Below are positions 54,301 to 62,504 of a stretch of DNA of 64,000 nucleotides, in pieces. Numbering within the stretch: position 1 is the stretch's first letter; each line of letters starts with the position of its first letter. The notes beneath the pieces were generated by a model. It saw only the letters and a list, made by a program, of their open reading frames with translations, ran no database searches and was not told the DNA's origin. The DNA is taken from NCBI GenBank assembly GCA_037903475.1, contig JBAJFG010000487.1, positions 496,001 through 560,000 of the forward strand. The letters are read 5' to 3'. The translations under genes were made by a program, and so were the position numbers. The DNA is from Ancylostoma caninum. Taxonomy: Eukaryota > Nematoda > Chromadorea > Rhabditida > Ancylostomatidae.

Positions 54301-55199
54301 GTCCGCGCCAATGAATTAAATTTGGCCTTCAAAATGAGGCTTTTTGAGAGTTGTTTCAAATTCCATGTACATCATTCGAATCAGGGCGTCTAGTAGGACT
54401 AGATTCTTATGATTTAGTTTTTTAAACTTAGAGAACAAAAGTATTATGAATTGTGAAGTAACACATTATCATTTTCAAGAAGAGCACCGAAAATTCCTGA
54501 AACTATCCAGAAAAGGAGAATTTTTTTGTGATTTCCATGTGATGGTAATGTTGCTGCGCTGGCAAATCCAGGAGAGAAATAGCCCGTCTCTTGGATAAAT
54601 GGACTTCTTACTATAGTTTAGCTGATTCTTCCAATAATCCTACTCTGGAATCTTTTGGGTGCCTCAGCCTTGCCAATGATCTTCCCCTATGAATCATTTG
54701 AATCCTCTCCCACTCTCCCTTCCACTAGAAGAAGCTGAAAGCCTCTGCAGCGAGGATTAAATCATTTATCAAACTCTGCAACGGTTGCATTGTTGTGCGG
54801 CTGCTTTTTTTCGAAGTTTCAGCTGCGGAAATGGATGAAACCTAATCATCTAACTCCAGAGACTTTAATTTAGTAAACTTTTTGCTGTTCGCATAATTTC
54901 GCGCCGAGGCAGGAAGTTCGGCTGCTCAGTTGTGCCTTGGCTAGTTTTCGATTTTCGCTCATCGCCGGCTCTGTTCTTATTTTCACCCCAATTGCTCGCC
55001 TCATTGCGTTTTCGACAACAATACATTATTCCGGACGTTTCCGGAAGAATTCGGGACGACACAATGACGTCAGCGACGCGGCTCGAGCGAGCGAGTGCGA
55101 AAATGACGCGGCTCTAGAGCGTACGTACCTGTCAGCGAACGGCAGATCCAGATGAACGTGCGGCGGCGACTGCGGAGGCGCGGCGTCCTCCGTCGTCAT
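27687..55199 (-). CDS. pll-1: Inactive phospholipase C-like protein (PRIP/PLCL family)
   Basis: Thirty coding exons spanning 27.5 kb encode 922 residues. Every junction keeps phase and the total is 2,769 bases. Domain order: RVxF motif 44-48, PH about 60-190, EF-hand region about 194-350, X box 355-469, linker to about 528, Y box 529-672, C2 673-805, tail to 922. The family (vertebrate PRIP-1/2, C. elegans pll-1) binds inositol phosphates and phosphoinositides, PP1 and trafficking partners in the cytosol and at membranes, without hydrolysing PIP2. Here His311, Glu341 and Asp343 of PLC-delta1 are kept (His365, Glu394, Asp396), but Asn312, His356 and Glu390 are Lys366, Asn413 and Ser447. Introns hold most of the local repeats. 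Exons are listed in the block entries. An active PLC-delta is unlikely because of these losses and the PRIP-specific VEDQQGP and [12 protein letters not shown] segments. Confidence 0.93.
28973..30129 (-). CDS. Two long open frames in pll-1 intron 27, joined at poly-C
   Basis: A 129-codon frame (30129-29740) and a 275-codon frame (29800-28973) run consecutively on the minus strand. They overlap at a poly-C run (plus-strand G run near 29773-29782), so one slip of the run would make a single frame of about 380 codons. 275 codons without a stop is unlikely by chance at this AT content. The translation is rich in Ser, Phe and Leu, with basic patches. I recognise no domain and see no transmembrane pattern I would defend. 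It could be a nested gene, an alternative pll-1 exon, a retrocopy or a statistical accident. Confidence 0.3.
30650..39033 (-). CDS. pll-1: pll-1 exons 22-26: C2 domain
   Basis: Exons 38971-39033, 37763-37853, 36935-37030, 36744-36794 and 30650-30747. [16 protein letters not shown] starts the C2 domain. [58 protein letters not shown] and [20 protein letters not shown] follow in order. A doubled DDFIG (exon 24 end, exon 25 start) is a PRIP-like feature. Intron 25 (30748-36743, 6 kb) carries a foldback transposon, tandem repeats and a duplicated segment. Confidence 0.92.
30890..31560. repeat. Direct duplication of ~130 bp in pll-1 intron 25
   Basis: Segments at about 30894-31025 and 31424-31555 share long stretches, including GGTGGGGATGGG/GGTGGGATGGG, GTGGTAATAAATAT and GGATAGGCATATGAGT/GGGTAGGCATATGAGT. 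The minus-strand reading of both keeps [14 protein letters not shown], either a remnant of a repeat-encoded protein or simple sequence conservation. No other gene is seen here. Confidence 0.65.
32628..32690 (+). repeat. Possible tRNA-derived SINE head
   Basis: TGGCCTCAGTGATCGA resembles a tRNA A box, and about 30 bases later AGGTTCTGCATC resembles a B box. An AATAAAT-containing AT-rich tail follows near 32743. The match is weak and no second copy was found in the window. Confidence 0.3.
33541..33910. repeat. Tandem repeat, exact 120-bp period, ~3.1 copies
   Basis: The block starting TTAGACGGAGATCCTG recurs at 33601, 33721 and 33841 with few differences, and a more diverged partial copy precedes it from 33541. 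It lies in pll-1 intron 25. The low divergence points to recent amplification. Confidence 0.95.
33922..33985. repeat. 32-bp direct repeat with CGTGATACAC palindrome, 2 copies
   Basis: Two adjacent 32-bp units each contain CGTGATACAC-ATG-GTGTATCACG; the second is a perfect 10-bp-arm palindrome and the first has one change. It immediately follows the 120-bp tandem repeat. Confidence 0.9.
35803..35873 (-). pseudogene. tRNA-like sequence 1 (Cys-like) inside foldback element
   Basis: On the minus strand GCCCGGATGGCTCAGTGG has a perfect A box (TGGCTCAGTGG). GCAGATTGCAATCTGT forms an anticodon stem with GCA in the loop, and GGTTCCACTCC is a near B box. The acceptor stem does not close cleanly, so this is a tRNA-derived relic or SINE head rather than a working tRNA. 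Confidence 0.6.
35944..36020 (-). pseudogene. tRNA-like sequence 2 inside foldback element
   Basis: On the minus strand TAGCTCAGTGGGTTGAGCG gives a perfect A box and D-arm, and GGGGATCGAATCCTGCCC gives a near-perfect B box and T-arm. The 5' end GTGCGCGC and 3' end GTGCCCCC pair poorly, and the anticodon arm is disturbed. Same orientation as the first tRNA-like unit, about 70 bases away. Confidence 0.6.
39145..40456 (-). CDS. pll-1: pll-1 exons 18-21: PLC Y box
   Basis: Exons 40359-40456, 40190-40295, 39989-40109 and 39145-39249. Recognisable blocks are [62 protein letters not shown] and [14 protein letters not shown], the last being the hallmark end of the Y box. Together with the X box they form the TIM barrel. 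TRADSSN keeps the family's substrate-groove Arg/Ser region. Confidence 0.93.
40583..41391 (-). CDS. pll-1: pll-1 exons 16-17: X-Y linker
   Basis: Exons 41302-41391 and 40583-40671. [20 protein letters not shown] corresponds to the PLC phrase PEDLKGRILIKGKKL. It is followed by an acidic Ser-rich stretch ([15 protein letters not shown]) and a basic SRRKSRR. An acidic X-Y linker is autoinhibitory in active PLCs; its role in a pseudo-enzyme is not known. The intron between them carries an (ATTC)n array (41004-41099) and a small MITE. Confidence 0.88.
41004..41099. repeat. (ATTC)n microsatellite in pll-1 intron 16
   Basis: About 24 mostly perfect tetranucleotide units on the plus strand, ending in CATC variants. 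Confidence 0.95.
41138..41275. mobile_element. Small MITE in pll-1 intron 16
   Basis: The left end ATGCATCATTAAGCATACCC and the right end (inverted) ATACATCATTGAGGATACCC pair, and both continue into CAAGGTAAA or CAGGGTAAA. About 138 bp, non-coding. Related TACCCA-rich sequence occurs at 19.27-19.72 kb. Confidence 0.6.
41451..42014 (-). CDS. pll-1: pll-1 exons 13-15: PLC X box, catalytically degenerate
   Basis: Exons 41894-42014, 41601-41733 and 41451-41541. [19 protein letters not shown] aligns with the PLC SSHNTYL motif: the His is kept and the Ca-ligand Asn is Lys366. VIELDLWDP keeps the Glu/Asp pair. [14 protein letters not shown] replaces the catalytic HG motif, with Asn413 for His356. 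[12 protein letters not shown] has Ser447 where PLCs have Glu (LENHCS). The exon 14 acceptor ATTTTAG at 41734-41735 was chosen over two upstream AGs because it restores the conserved ELD motif without insertion. Confidence 0.9.
42120..45060 (-). CDS. pll-1: pll-1 exons 8-12: EF-hand region
   Basis: Exons 44931-45060, 44208-44279, 44029-44133, 43876-43969 and 42120-42199. The first loop, [18 protein letters not shown], has the spacing of an EF-hand. The later hands are degenerate, with [20 protein letters not shown] and [19 protein letters not shown]. The segment before the X box, [20 protein letters not shown], is the usual PLC lead-in. Exon 10 uses a weak donor (GGGG|GTTGGA), supported by phase and by matching the PRIP phrase EQ-M-VTT-C. 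Intron 11 contains the complementary tetranucleotide arrays. Confidence 0.9.
42282..42416. repeat. (GAAT)n microsatellite in pll-1 intron 11
   Basis: About 30 GAAT/GAATT units on the plus strand. Complementary to the (ATTC)n array 200 bases away in the same intron. Confidence 0.95.
42617..43180. repeat. Long (ATTC)n microsatellite in pll-1 intron 11
   Basis: About 565 bp, roughly 140 tetranucleotide units with scattered CATC, AATC, ACTC and GTTC variants. It creates a spurious 393-codon plus-strand frame of Phe-Ile-His-Ser repeats. Confidence 0.97.
43181..43875. other. Rest of pll-1 intron 11
   Basis: Begins with a GC-rich segment (43181-43320) containing a small stem CTCCTT/AAGGGAG and GTGCCGAAGGCGG. 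It was examined as a possible small RNA but matched no snRNA or SL RNA I know. A short (ATTC)n remnant lies at 43803-43842. No gene is supported. Confidence 0.4.
45211..48375 (-). CDS. pll-1: pll-1 exons 3-7: PH domain
   Basis: Exons 48291-48375, 47721-47785, 45735-45820, 45557-45677 and 45211-45256. The order follows the PRIP PH domain: [18 protein letters not shown] (first strands), [34 protein letters not shown], then [19 protein letters not shown] in the C-terminal helix. In this family the PH domain binds Ins(1,4,5)P3 and phosphoinositides; the basic residues in the first loop are compatible with that. The exon 7 donor is a GC (AAAG|GCTAGT); it is the only donor that restores phase into exon 8. 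Confidence 0.88.
48468..55199 (-). CDS. pll-1: pll-1 exons 1-2: N-terminus and PP1-docking motif
   Basis: Exon 1 is 55129-55199 and exon 2 is 48468-48574, separated by a 6.55-kb intron. Exon 1 encodes a Pro-rich start ([20 protein letters not shown]) and ends in phase 2, which exon 2 completes to Arg24. Exon 2 reads [25 protein letters not shown] at residues 44-48 fits the RVxF PP1-binding consensus and sits where vertebrate PRIPs carry a similar phosphorylatable Thr. The first exon could extend upstream in frame, because no stop separates the ATG from the acceptor at 55210. Confidence 0.85.
48575..55128. other. pll-1 intron 1, 6.55 kb
   Basis: Holds an exon-like plus-strand segment at 51838-51931, three overlapping open frames of 132-147 codons at 50656-51178, a CpG-rich stretch at 51185-51450, a hairpin at 53032-53086 (AGTGCTGCCATCTTAA with TTAAGATGACAGCACT across a poly-G run) and a 33-bp tandem pair at about 53602-53668. 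Otherwise AT-rich without recognisable genes. Confidence 0.5.
51838..51931 (+). CDS. Exon-like terminal segment with A-tract after stop
   Basis: An AAATAG acceptor precedes a plus-strand segment reading [20 protein letters not shown] and then [10 protein letters not shown] before a stop at 51929-51931. An A12 tract starts two bases after the stop. The composition is protein-like, but no upstream exon or family was recognised. An A-tract directly after a stop would fit a 5'-truncated processed copy as well as a nested gene. Confidence 0.25.
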
Positions 55200-55201
55200 T
55201 T

Positions 55202-55211
55202 CATCGGAGCT
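55202..55211 (-). promoter_or_regulatory. pll-1: pll-1 leader: acceptor and two-codon upstream ORF
   Basis: On the minus strand, an ACATTTCAG acceptor ends at 55210. Five bases later an ATG at 55204 opens ATG-AAA-TGA, whose stop overlaps the main ATG (55199) as ATGA. If a spliced leader joins here, the main frame is reached only by leaky scanning or reinitiation. If it is a cis-acceptor, the coding frame may extend into an unseen upstream exon. Confidence 0.4.
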
Positions 55212-58200
55212 GAAATGTGGTGGTGGTGGTAGAAATCCACGAAGTACAACAGGCAAACAGCCAACTTCCGGCAAGTCAAACGAGCGAATTCAGGCGTAAC
55301 AAACGCGCATTGAACACGCTTGGCGTAAAAAATGGAAGGCACGAGAGAATTGAAGAAAGTAGGAGTTAACTAGTAGTGACAGCAAAAAAAAAATAAATGA
55401 CTAATGAAGTCCAATTGGAGAAGAAAAATGAGTGGTTTCTGGACTTTTGAAGGATTCTTTTGGGAATCTTCATGGAAAATTTAAAATAAATTGAGGAGAA
55501 AAGAGGGAAAACATAGATATAAAGCGTCTAACTTATTGTTAGGACTACGTGAAAACCAAAGTATATAACAAAATAAGCTTTGAGCTGAGCTTTTATAAAG
55601 CCCTTTGATCAGTTACTTTCAAGTTTTCGATTGAATTTAATATTATTATAAAAAATAACATTCAAATAGTCCTAATGAGGATTTATGAAACAATGTTAAA
55701 AGATATAAACATTCGAAAAAACACACTTTTCAGGAAGAGCGCCCTAGAGCACTTTTCAACTCTCCTCAAAGAATTCATTGCTTCCCCTTTTCCTCATATC
55801 TAAATTCTCGACTCATTCGAAATCGAATATCCGAATCCAAATCAAAACTTCGCGTACTTTATTTGGCTCTACTTGTATGTACAAGGCATAATTTCTGTGA
55901 GAAAACATAGCGGTAAAACTATTAACAACCCTAATATTATCAATAACAGATTTTGAGTCGTAGCAAACAGATAAGATAAGCTATAACGCCAATGGAAATC
56001 ATATGTATCGATTTCCCACACTCGTCGCTTCCCATCGCCACGATGACCAGCGAAGTCTGCAGATGTATTTAGTTGCCGAATTTTTCTTGAGAACACTTCA
56101 CGAAATAGTTAGTAACTCTGTACTAATTTATTTTAACTGCTTATTTTTCTTACTATCTCTCAAAATGTTTATGTACAACTACATAGCATCAAAACCAATA
56201 TTTTAATCAATTTTCTTCCCGCATTCGGGGCCCTGAGTTGGCAAAGACGCTGGATTTTCCCGCGCACCCCCTCCCCTCAAACCCTGGCTGGGCATTTCTG
56301 CATCCGCCACTGCAAAATAATATTTTTTACAAGTTTCGCTTTGAAACAGGGTAACACATGAACAAAATTTCAGAAAGAAATGCAGGAAACCTTGAAAAAA
56401 TGTTGTTTTAAAAACTAGCAAAACAAAGAATCCATAAATTAAAACGAAAGTTGTTGTGTAGTTCCATAGCCATTTTCGGATTTTTTTTATTCTGGAGTAA
56501 CAAACCAGCTAGCAGTCAAAGGTGTATGACATTTTGATTTCCTCCATACCTAGAAGACCGGAGACTCGTCCTATCCCAAGACCCTACAGTGACCTGTTTG
56601 GAGGTCAAGCCTACAGTGTTTTTCCTTCACAGCTCCATAATATCGAAGTTTCCCGGACGTTGAAATCCCTATTTTAAGCAACTCTTCCGGCAGTCCTTGT
56701 CACAGTTCCTAACTTTTCCCACCTATTTTTAATCATTCCCTTTCAACTACTTTCCTCATGCTACTATAATTTTATAAGAATGGAACGCTAAAAAGAGTTA
56801 TCCTAGCAAAGAAAATCCACATGGAACTAGGAGAAAAACTGTTCGGATTCGGATGGATGCAAAGTTCAGCTCTGGATTGGAGGTGATGGTGATGATAGTT
56901 TATATATTTTTCTAAAACATTTATGGAGTTGAGTATTCACCATATGCTGCGACCTAAGACGTGATACGAGCGCCAGAGTTTCAAAATGTCAAAAGACCTA
57001 GGCCCGTAGTAAAGTGTCATGGCGGTGAGATCAGCTGCCTGCACAACTCGTCGCCACATTTGGGGCGATGATCGCACACGCGACGACCTTCCAACACTGA
57101 GGAATGGAAGATCATCACCAACCGTGGCGGTGCTGCGAGCATGTGTGTGCGGGGCGCTGATCTCATCGCCCTGGATGGCGATGATCGCCATCGTTTGGTG
57201 ACTAGAAAGTGTGCGGGGCGAAGAGACGCCGAGTGAAGTGCTCGGAGCATCTCACTCGGAGTGTGGTGATGGTGTGAAGGTACGTATGATCAGATGCGCG
57301 AATTGCACGGAATGCACTTGAGCCTACGGACTCAAGCATGTTGATTTTCGTATCACAGCACAGAACAAGCTCAACGTGTACGACTTATCAGAAGCACAGA
57401 GGTGCTTCTAGTGCTTCTGACAAGTCGTACTCGTTCTAGTTTGTTGGTAGCAATGGTTCATAACTGTCTCACACGCTAAAACAGTCTCGGACCTGATGTG
57501 GGAATACGTGAAACAGGTACATTTGATCACTTTTCATGTACGGCCTGTCCGATTCACCATGGCGATGATCACCATACTCCTCTCGAAGGCGAAGTGCGAT
57601 CATCGCCCTGAAGGTGATGTGCGATGATCGCACTGGACACTTTACTACGGGCCCTAGGTTAAATTTTGAACAGTTATAAATAAGAAAATATTTACAAGAC
57701 GAAGGCCCAGCCCAAGCCCAAGACCAAGTCGACGCCCAGGCTCAAGCCCAAACCTAAGCTATGATTACAGTGTTGTCATTCGAACTCAATTCAGGATCTC
57801 ACGAAAGGATTGATACTTTCATCTTGTTACCACGTGGAGACAATGACAATTTTCAAGTGCACCTCAACCTAAAACTAGTCACCAATGATCATCTAATCAA
57901 ACCCTGAATGCATAGCCCAGAGAGGTAGAGAAGAAAAAGATGTGTGGTAAAGATTCAGTTGGCATAAATACTACCTGCAATCAAAAAGGCAATTGAGTTT
58001 CGGTAAGTCTGGTTTTGGGTTGTTAGGGGTGGGAATATCTAACGTGAACCAAAATCTAAAGTCAGATTCCTTTTGAATCTTGCCGGGAAATGTGACAACT
58101 TATAGCATTCAATCACCGGTTCAACGAATACTAGTCATACATTAAAACTAATATAGGGTGGTCCACATGAAGTATGGAAGACTACCCTCAAATTTGCAGC

Positions 58201-59504
58201 AATCAGTTCACATAAGGAATATTCATTTTTACCCAATAGACGCAAAAAATCCACGTATGATCTTACAAATAGCATTCAGATGACAACCGTTAGCTTCATT
58301 ACAAGCATCTAATCTCTTCCGGGATTTCTTGAAGGCAGCACTCACACTGAAAAAAGTTTCCTTGCATTTGTGCTTATTTTAAAGCTGCCATCGTTTGGAG
58401 TGTAACCGCAAAAGGAATCCGAATCCCGCAGTTACAAACTCGTACTCATGTGCAAATACGCCCACCACGCTCAACACCGCCCCATTCTCTCTGGTCGTGT
58501 GTGGGTGTGTTTCTCAGCTGATGCAGGATCGATCAGGATTTCTCTATGGCGGTGATCCTTCTCACATCTCGGTGGCCGCACCCATCTGAGGGGATAAATC
58601 TCGTCCACATGGGGATTTGTTGGCAATATACAACATAGTGTTTCTCGCAAACCTTGTCTTTTTGGATGGTTTTTTTCCTTGCTAGGAGCACAAGAGTAGC
58701 TTCCAGAGTCGAATTTCATGAAAAAAAAGAATGAACGACGTTATTTTAGGTGAGTGCAGTCTTCAAAGGCAGCACCCACGAAGATTTTGGTCATCGAGAT
58801 TTTAGCGTAGTCTTGATTTTTTTAGAACTCATGAAAAGATGATTTTTCATTGTTTTTGGTTTGCTATGTTAGATGATCGAGTTGCCCTGATCAAGTTTGG
58901 CAAAAATTCGATAACGCTGACCGTCTCGTCACGTAGCGTAATTGGGTAATTTCGTGGATTTGCAGCCTTCTCCAGCGAAAAAGAGCTGAATTAGGAAGAA
59001 AGAGGAGTGAAGGTCATATAAGCCTATCTATTGTACAAGTAAACGGAAACGTAGGGTAAAAGACAAGAAGGAATAATGCAAATACACAACAAAGGAGAAG
59101 AAGTGAGTGCTATGGGGCGAAAAAATGGTAAACAACTCTTCTAAAATAAGAATAGAAAGAAAACAGACAATTACGACAACAATAGTATGAAAACAATGGA
59201 GAAAAGTGCGCCGAACAAAGCTTTCCTTAAGAAAACTGAGTGAGTGCTGACAAAAACAGCTGATTAGTATATATCAAGTTTCGCTCCAAGGCTATTTTTG
59301 CGAAGCAGGACAACTCGTACCAGCAGGTTCAATTGAAATGTTGGAATGTATGCATTTATTACATGGTAAACCATGCATAAAACTGGTAAAGAGAAAACAA
59401 CGAGGTAATACGGTGTTGTACTTATATCGTACGTAATAGGGCCTCCTATCGCATTTCCGTCGCAGAATTGTTGAAAACATGCCTTAGGTTTGTAAACTAT
59501 CAAG
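55212..59504. other. Intergenic, upstream of pll-1
   Basis: Contains a hAT-MITE fragment ending at 56312 (CATCCGCCACTG), the inverted-repeat element 57001-57655, and AT-rich unique sequence. Open frames here are short and mostly inside those repeats. No gene is supported. Confidence 0.5.
57001..57655. mobile_element. Inverted-repeat element with GCGATGATCGC motifs, ~655 bp
   Basis: The left end GGCCCGTAGTAAAGTGTC and the inverted right end match for 18 bases. The flanks CCTA and CTAGG allow a 2-3 base TA or CTA duplication. The interior repeats GCGATGATCGC-like motifs and holds a 20-bp hairpin (57378-57397 with 57411-57430, one mismatch). It has no transposase. GG-CC termini with a short duplication would fit a PIF/Harbinger MITE, but this is unproven. 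Confidence 0.65.
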
Positions 59505-60070
59505 AGTTCAGATGTGAAAATTATCGTAGTTGCTGCCTTTAAAGATGCACGCGTCCCGTTCTTTCGCCATGCCTTCACCAGGGCTCTTTTCAGATTAAAG
59601 GAGCAGACTTTCTGCACCAAGAGCGACCAGGCAGTGGCGGACGCAGGAGGAGAGCGCCCCCTCCGAGAATGGGTCGGCAAATTTTTGAAATTACTTTACA
59701 GTACATATAAAAATCTTGTATTAGTCTATTTTTATTTGTTTATCTTTAGTTTTATTTTTAATAGGATTTTTATTAATTATTTATCATTATAATTAATATT
59801 TTTATTAATTTGTTAATTTTATTTTCCGTCTGTGTCCCCAAAACGGCGGAGACCCCACTTTTTTCCCACGGCCCCAGCCTCCGCCCACTTTCTGCGTCCG
59901 CCACTGCGACCAGGTAGTAAAATCCAAAAGATTTGAATAGGGCGAATTTAATGACCGAACGTCCTTCGTCTAGAAACCCGGGAGACTGATCTTACACCGT
60001 TCCACTGCCTTCTTTGCTCCAAGGGTTGGTGCCCAATCTTGTTTAAAGGTCCAGTCAATGTCCATAGAGT
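59505..60070 (-). pseudogene. Mariner-type transposase relic split by a MITE
   Basis: On the minus strand, IDWTFKQDWAPTLGAKKAVE (about 60062-60000) matches the mariner/Tc block DWTFQQDGAPAHTAK around the second catalytic Asp. After a stop, SLNSPYSNLLDFTTWSLLV and VCSFNLKRALVKAWRKNGTR match the SPDLNPLDFxxWSxLE...LKRALVKAW block. The hAT MITE 59632-59906 with its 8-bp duplication interrupts the DFTTWS codons. The third catalytic Asp (SPD) is lost. An ancient fragment; termini were not found. Confidence 0.7.
59632..59906. mobile_element. hAT-type MITE, copy 3, nested in transposase relic
   Basis: 275 bp bounded by CAGTGGCGGACGCAGG and TGCGTCCGCCACTG, with a perfect 8-bp duplication CGACCAGG (59624-59631 and 59907-59914). 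The best-preserved family member in the window. Confidence 0.92.
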
Positions 60071-60915
60071 AGCCTATGTTGAATCTTCGCGAAAAAAATA
60101 GGTGTTACTCTTCGAGATGAGCGTTGTAAGCTGCATATAAGACCATACATTGCATTAAGAACGGCCAATCCGACCAAGTATCCTTCCCTTATAGGGTTAG
60201 ATTCGGTTATTTATTTATTTATTCAAATACACTCGAGGGTGCACCAAAATGGCAAAACAAACAAACTGGGACATCAATAACACAAATTCCAAATTCTGTA
60301 CTAACTATGAAGTATCAAACCAAACAGTACCACCTTCCTCATGTGATCAGAAGACCCAATGACGGGATATCAGATCGCTCTCCTCCTACGGAAGGTGAAA
60401 AGGTCCCCAACCGAGATCCTGTTCCCAAAAACCAGAACGCGTCTTGCTAAGCCTGGAGCAACCAGGGCTAGGCTGACCCACTTAACTCAGGACAAACGAA
60501 TTCGCCAGGGACCCTGGGCGAACGACCTGGGAAGACCTCAAGGAGGGGGTTCACCAACTGTTGTGATCCTCGAACGATTAACCGCCACTTCATCAAGATC
60601 ACTTGCAAGAATCCCGGAAGATGGTGGTGAGAAATGACAAAAATATCCAAAAAAAAACTTACGAACACAACTAACAACTAATCCAGAGCGAAAAAAAGAT
60701 AAAGGTTATTCTGTAGTATTGCGAGATAATTCACGCAAAATCGTTAATTTTACTACCAGTGAATTAATAACATGTGTATTTAATATACATGTATAACATA
60801 TTATATCATGTAAAGAATATCATATACAGAGGAGGGCGGCATTTGGTGGGTTTTTTACACTCACATCACACAGAGTAAGGTCCTCTTAGCCGTGCTGAAT
60901 CTCTGGGAGGACCTA
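60071..60915. other. Intergenic between relics
   Basis: Includes an (ATTT)n tract at about 60210-60225 followed by CAAATACACTCGAGGGTGCA, which looks like the 3' tail of a LINE or similar repeat in minus orientation. A 92-codon plus-strand frame at 60359-60637 has no recognised relatives. Nothing else is supported. Confidence 0.4.
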
Positions 60916-62504
60916 CAGTGCGTATCAAAATTAAGTATCCACCCAAAAACTATGAGTAACAAAGTTTCAAGACATCCGATTGAGACGGAACCACTTCCAT
61001 TCGCTTTCGTAAATACGACAACACCTTACTAAAATATTCTTACATGGTCACTCATGTTTTCTCATAACGTACATGCTAGCTATCACATTTTACTTGTATC
61101 AAAATTAAGTATCCACTTTCAAGCGGACCAATTTTGTTGATCTGAAAGTGGGTATAAAAGGCTGAAATTTTTGCAAAGTTCACCTTTTGCCCTCTGCCAA
61201 GATTCTTTGTCGTCGAAACCTTCTAAGCTCCGTTGAACAGGCGCAAATTGAAGTCTTACATGACGAAGGATTCTCCAATCGAACAATCGCGGCTCAGTTG
61301 GGTCGCTCTCATAGATTTGTGAACAGGTATCTGCGAAACCCATCTACATACCACAAGCAGCCTAATTCCGGTCGCCCTAAGCTGCTAACCCCCAACGATA
61401 GCAGAATGATCAAGAGGCTGGAGTCGAATTCCACGTTGAGCCTCGCTCAGATGTGGGCTCAGTTGGATTTAAACATTTCAAGAATGACCATGTGGAGATC
61501 GGTCCGTGGGAACCGCAACATTATAAGAGAAGTAATGCTGAAGGCTCCACGCTTGACCCCCTAGCACAGAGAAGCACATCTGCTCTTCGCCAGAAATAAC
61601 ATGACAACGCAATGGGACAAGGCGCCTTAGATGATGATGATGTCGATGTTCAAAATTTATTTAGATTGATGTCAATTTAACAAATCTGACTTCCAGGTAA
61701 TCTTCAGTGATGAAAATTAATTCAATCTGGATGACCTAGATCGGTACCGTCATTACTGGAGGGACTTAAAGAAGGAGCCACTCATGTCCTCGAGGCGCAC
61801 CTCTGGTGGCGGTTCGCTTATGACTTGTGCCGCGTTCAGAAGTTCAGGAAAATTTGAATTGGCGCTAGTTTCCAGGAGAATGGACTCCTCCGAATATCAA
61901 GAAGTGCTGGGAACGCATTTGCTCCCTTTTTGAGAGGTATTCGGCGCCATTCCCTCGCTTTTCAGCAAAAACAACACCGCCCTCCACGAGTCTCATTCAA
62001 AGAGAATTGGCTCCAGGAGCACTGCGTACATACAGTGGACTGGCCTGCGTATTTGTCAGACTGTAACCAAGTTGAGGTCATGTGAGGTATAATTGCACGC
62101 CACGTTTACCGGAATAAAAAACAGTACAGCACGGCCGACGACTTGAGAGCGGTGATACTGGACGTTTGGGACCAGAACGACGACAATGTCACATAAAACC
62201 TAGTAAAAAGTATGCCACGAAAGGCTTTTGAAGTTATCCGCAACGATGGTGGACCAATCGATTGTTGATTGTCCGGTTATAATGATAAATTTGTTCAACA
62301 GTCGTAAGTGGATACATAATTTTGATACAAACAAAAAAATTCTTGTACAAGAATCCTGGGCGGAACGGTGGAAATTAGTGGAAACAGAGGATATGGGGTT
62401 TATGCAATAAGAGAATCCTATGGAGCAAGTTCCCTTTTGTGGTAACCAATATGAGCCAAAATATTGATCAACTCGGGGTGGATACTTAATTTTGATACGC
62501 ACTG
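60916..62504 (+). mobile_element. Tc3-like transposon, complete ends, decayed, 1,589 bp
   Basis: Starts CAGTGCGTATCAAAATTAAG and ends in its inverse, with flanking TA at 60914-60915 and 62505-62506. Each end carries a second inner copy of the TATCAAAATTAAGTATCC motif (61096-61117 and, inverted, 62307-62329), about 175 and 170 bases inside. This paired-site arrangement is known for the long inverted repeats of C. elegans Tc3. The transposase lies between (separate entry). Confidence 0.93.
61187..62278 (+). pseudogene. Tc3-like transposase pseudogene
   Basis: The first 125 codons (61187-61564) are open and contain the paired helix-turn-helix DNA-binding region (EQAQIEVLHDEGFSNRTIAA, RPKLLTPNDSRMIKR). 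After an in-frame stop the reading continues as HREAHLLFARNNMTTQWDK, then IFSDEN with the first catalytic Asp, and YRHYWRDLKKEP and RRTSGGGSLM. The second Asp position reads FSKNNTALH (Asp to Asn). WPAYLSDCNQVEV corresponds to the SPDLNPIE block. Several stops make it non-functional. The intact N-terminal part could still bind the ends if expressed. Confidence 0.88.

Noticed and set aside
59264..59680. 138-codon minus-strand frame as a gene
   Set aside because: Its start is inside the hAT MITE, and part of the rest matches the mariner transposase relic.
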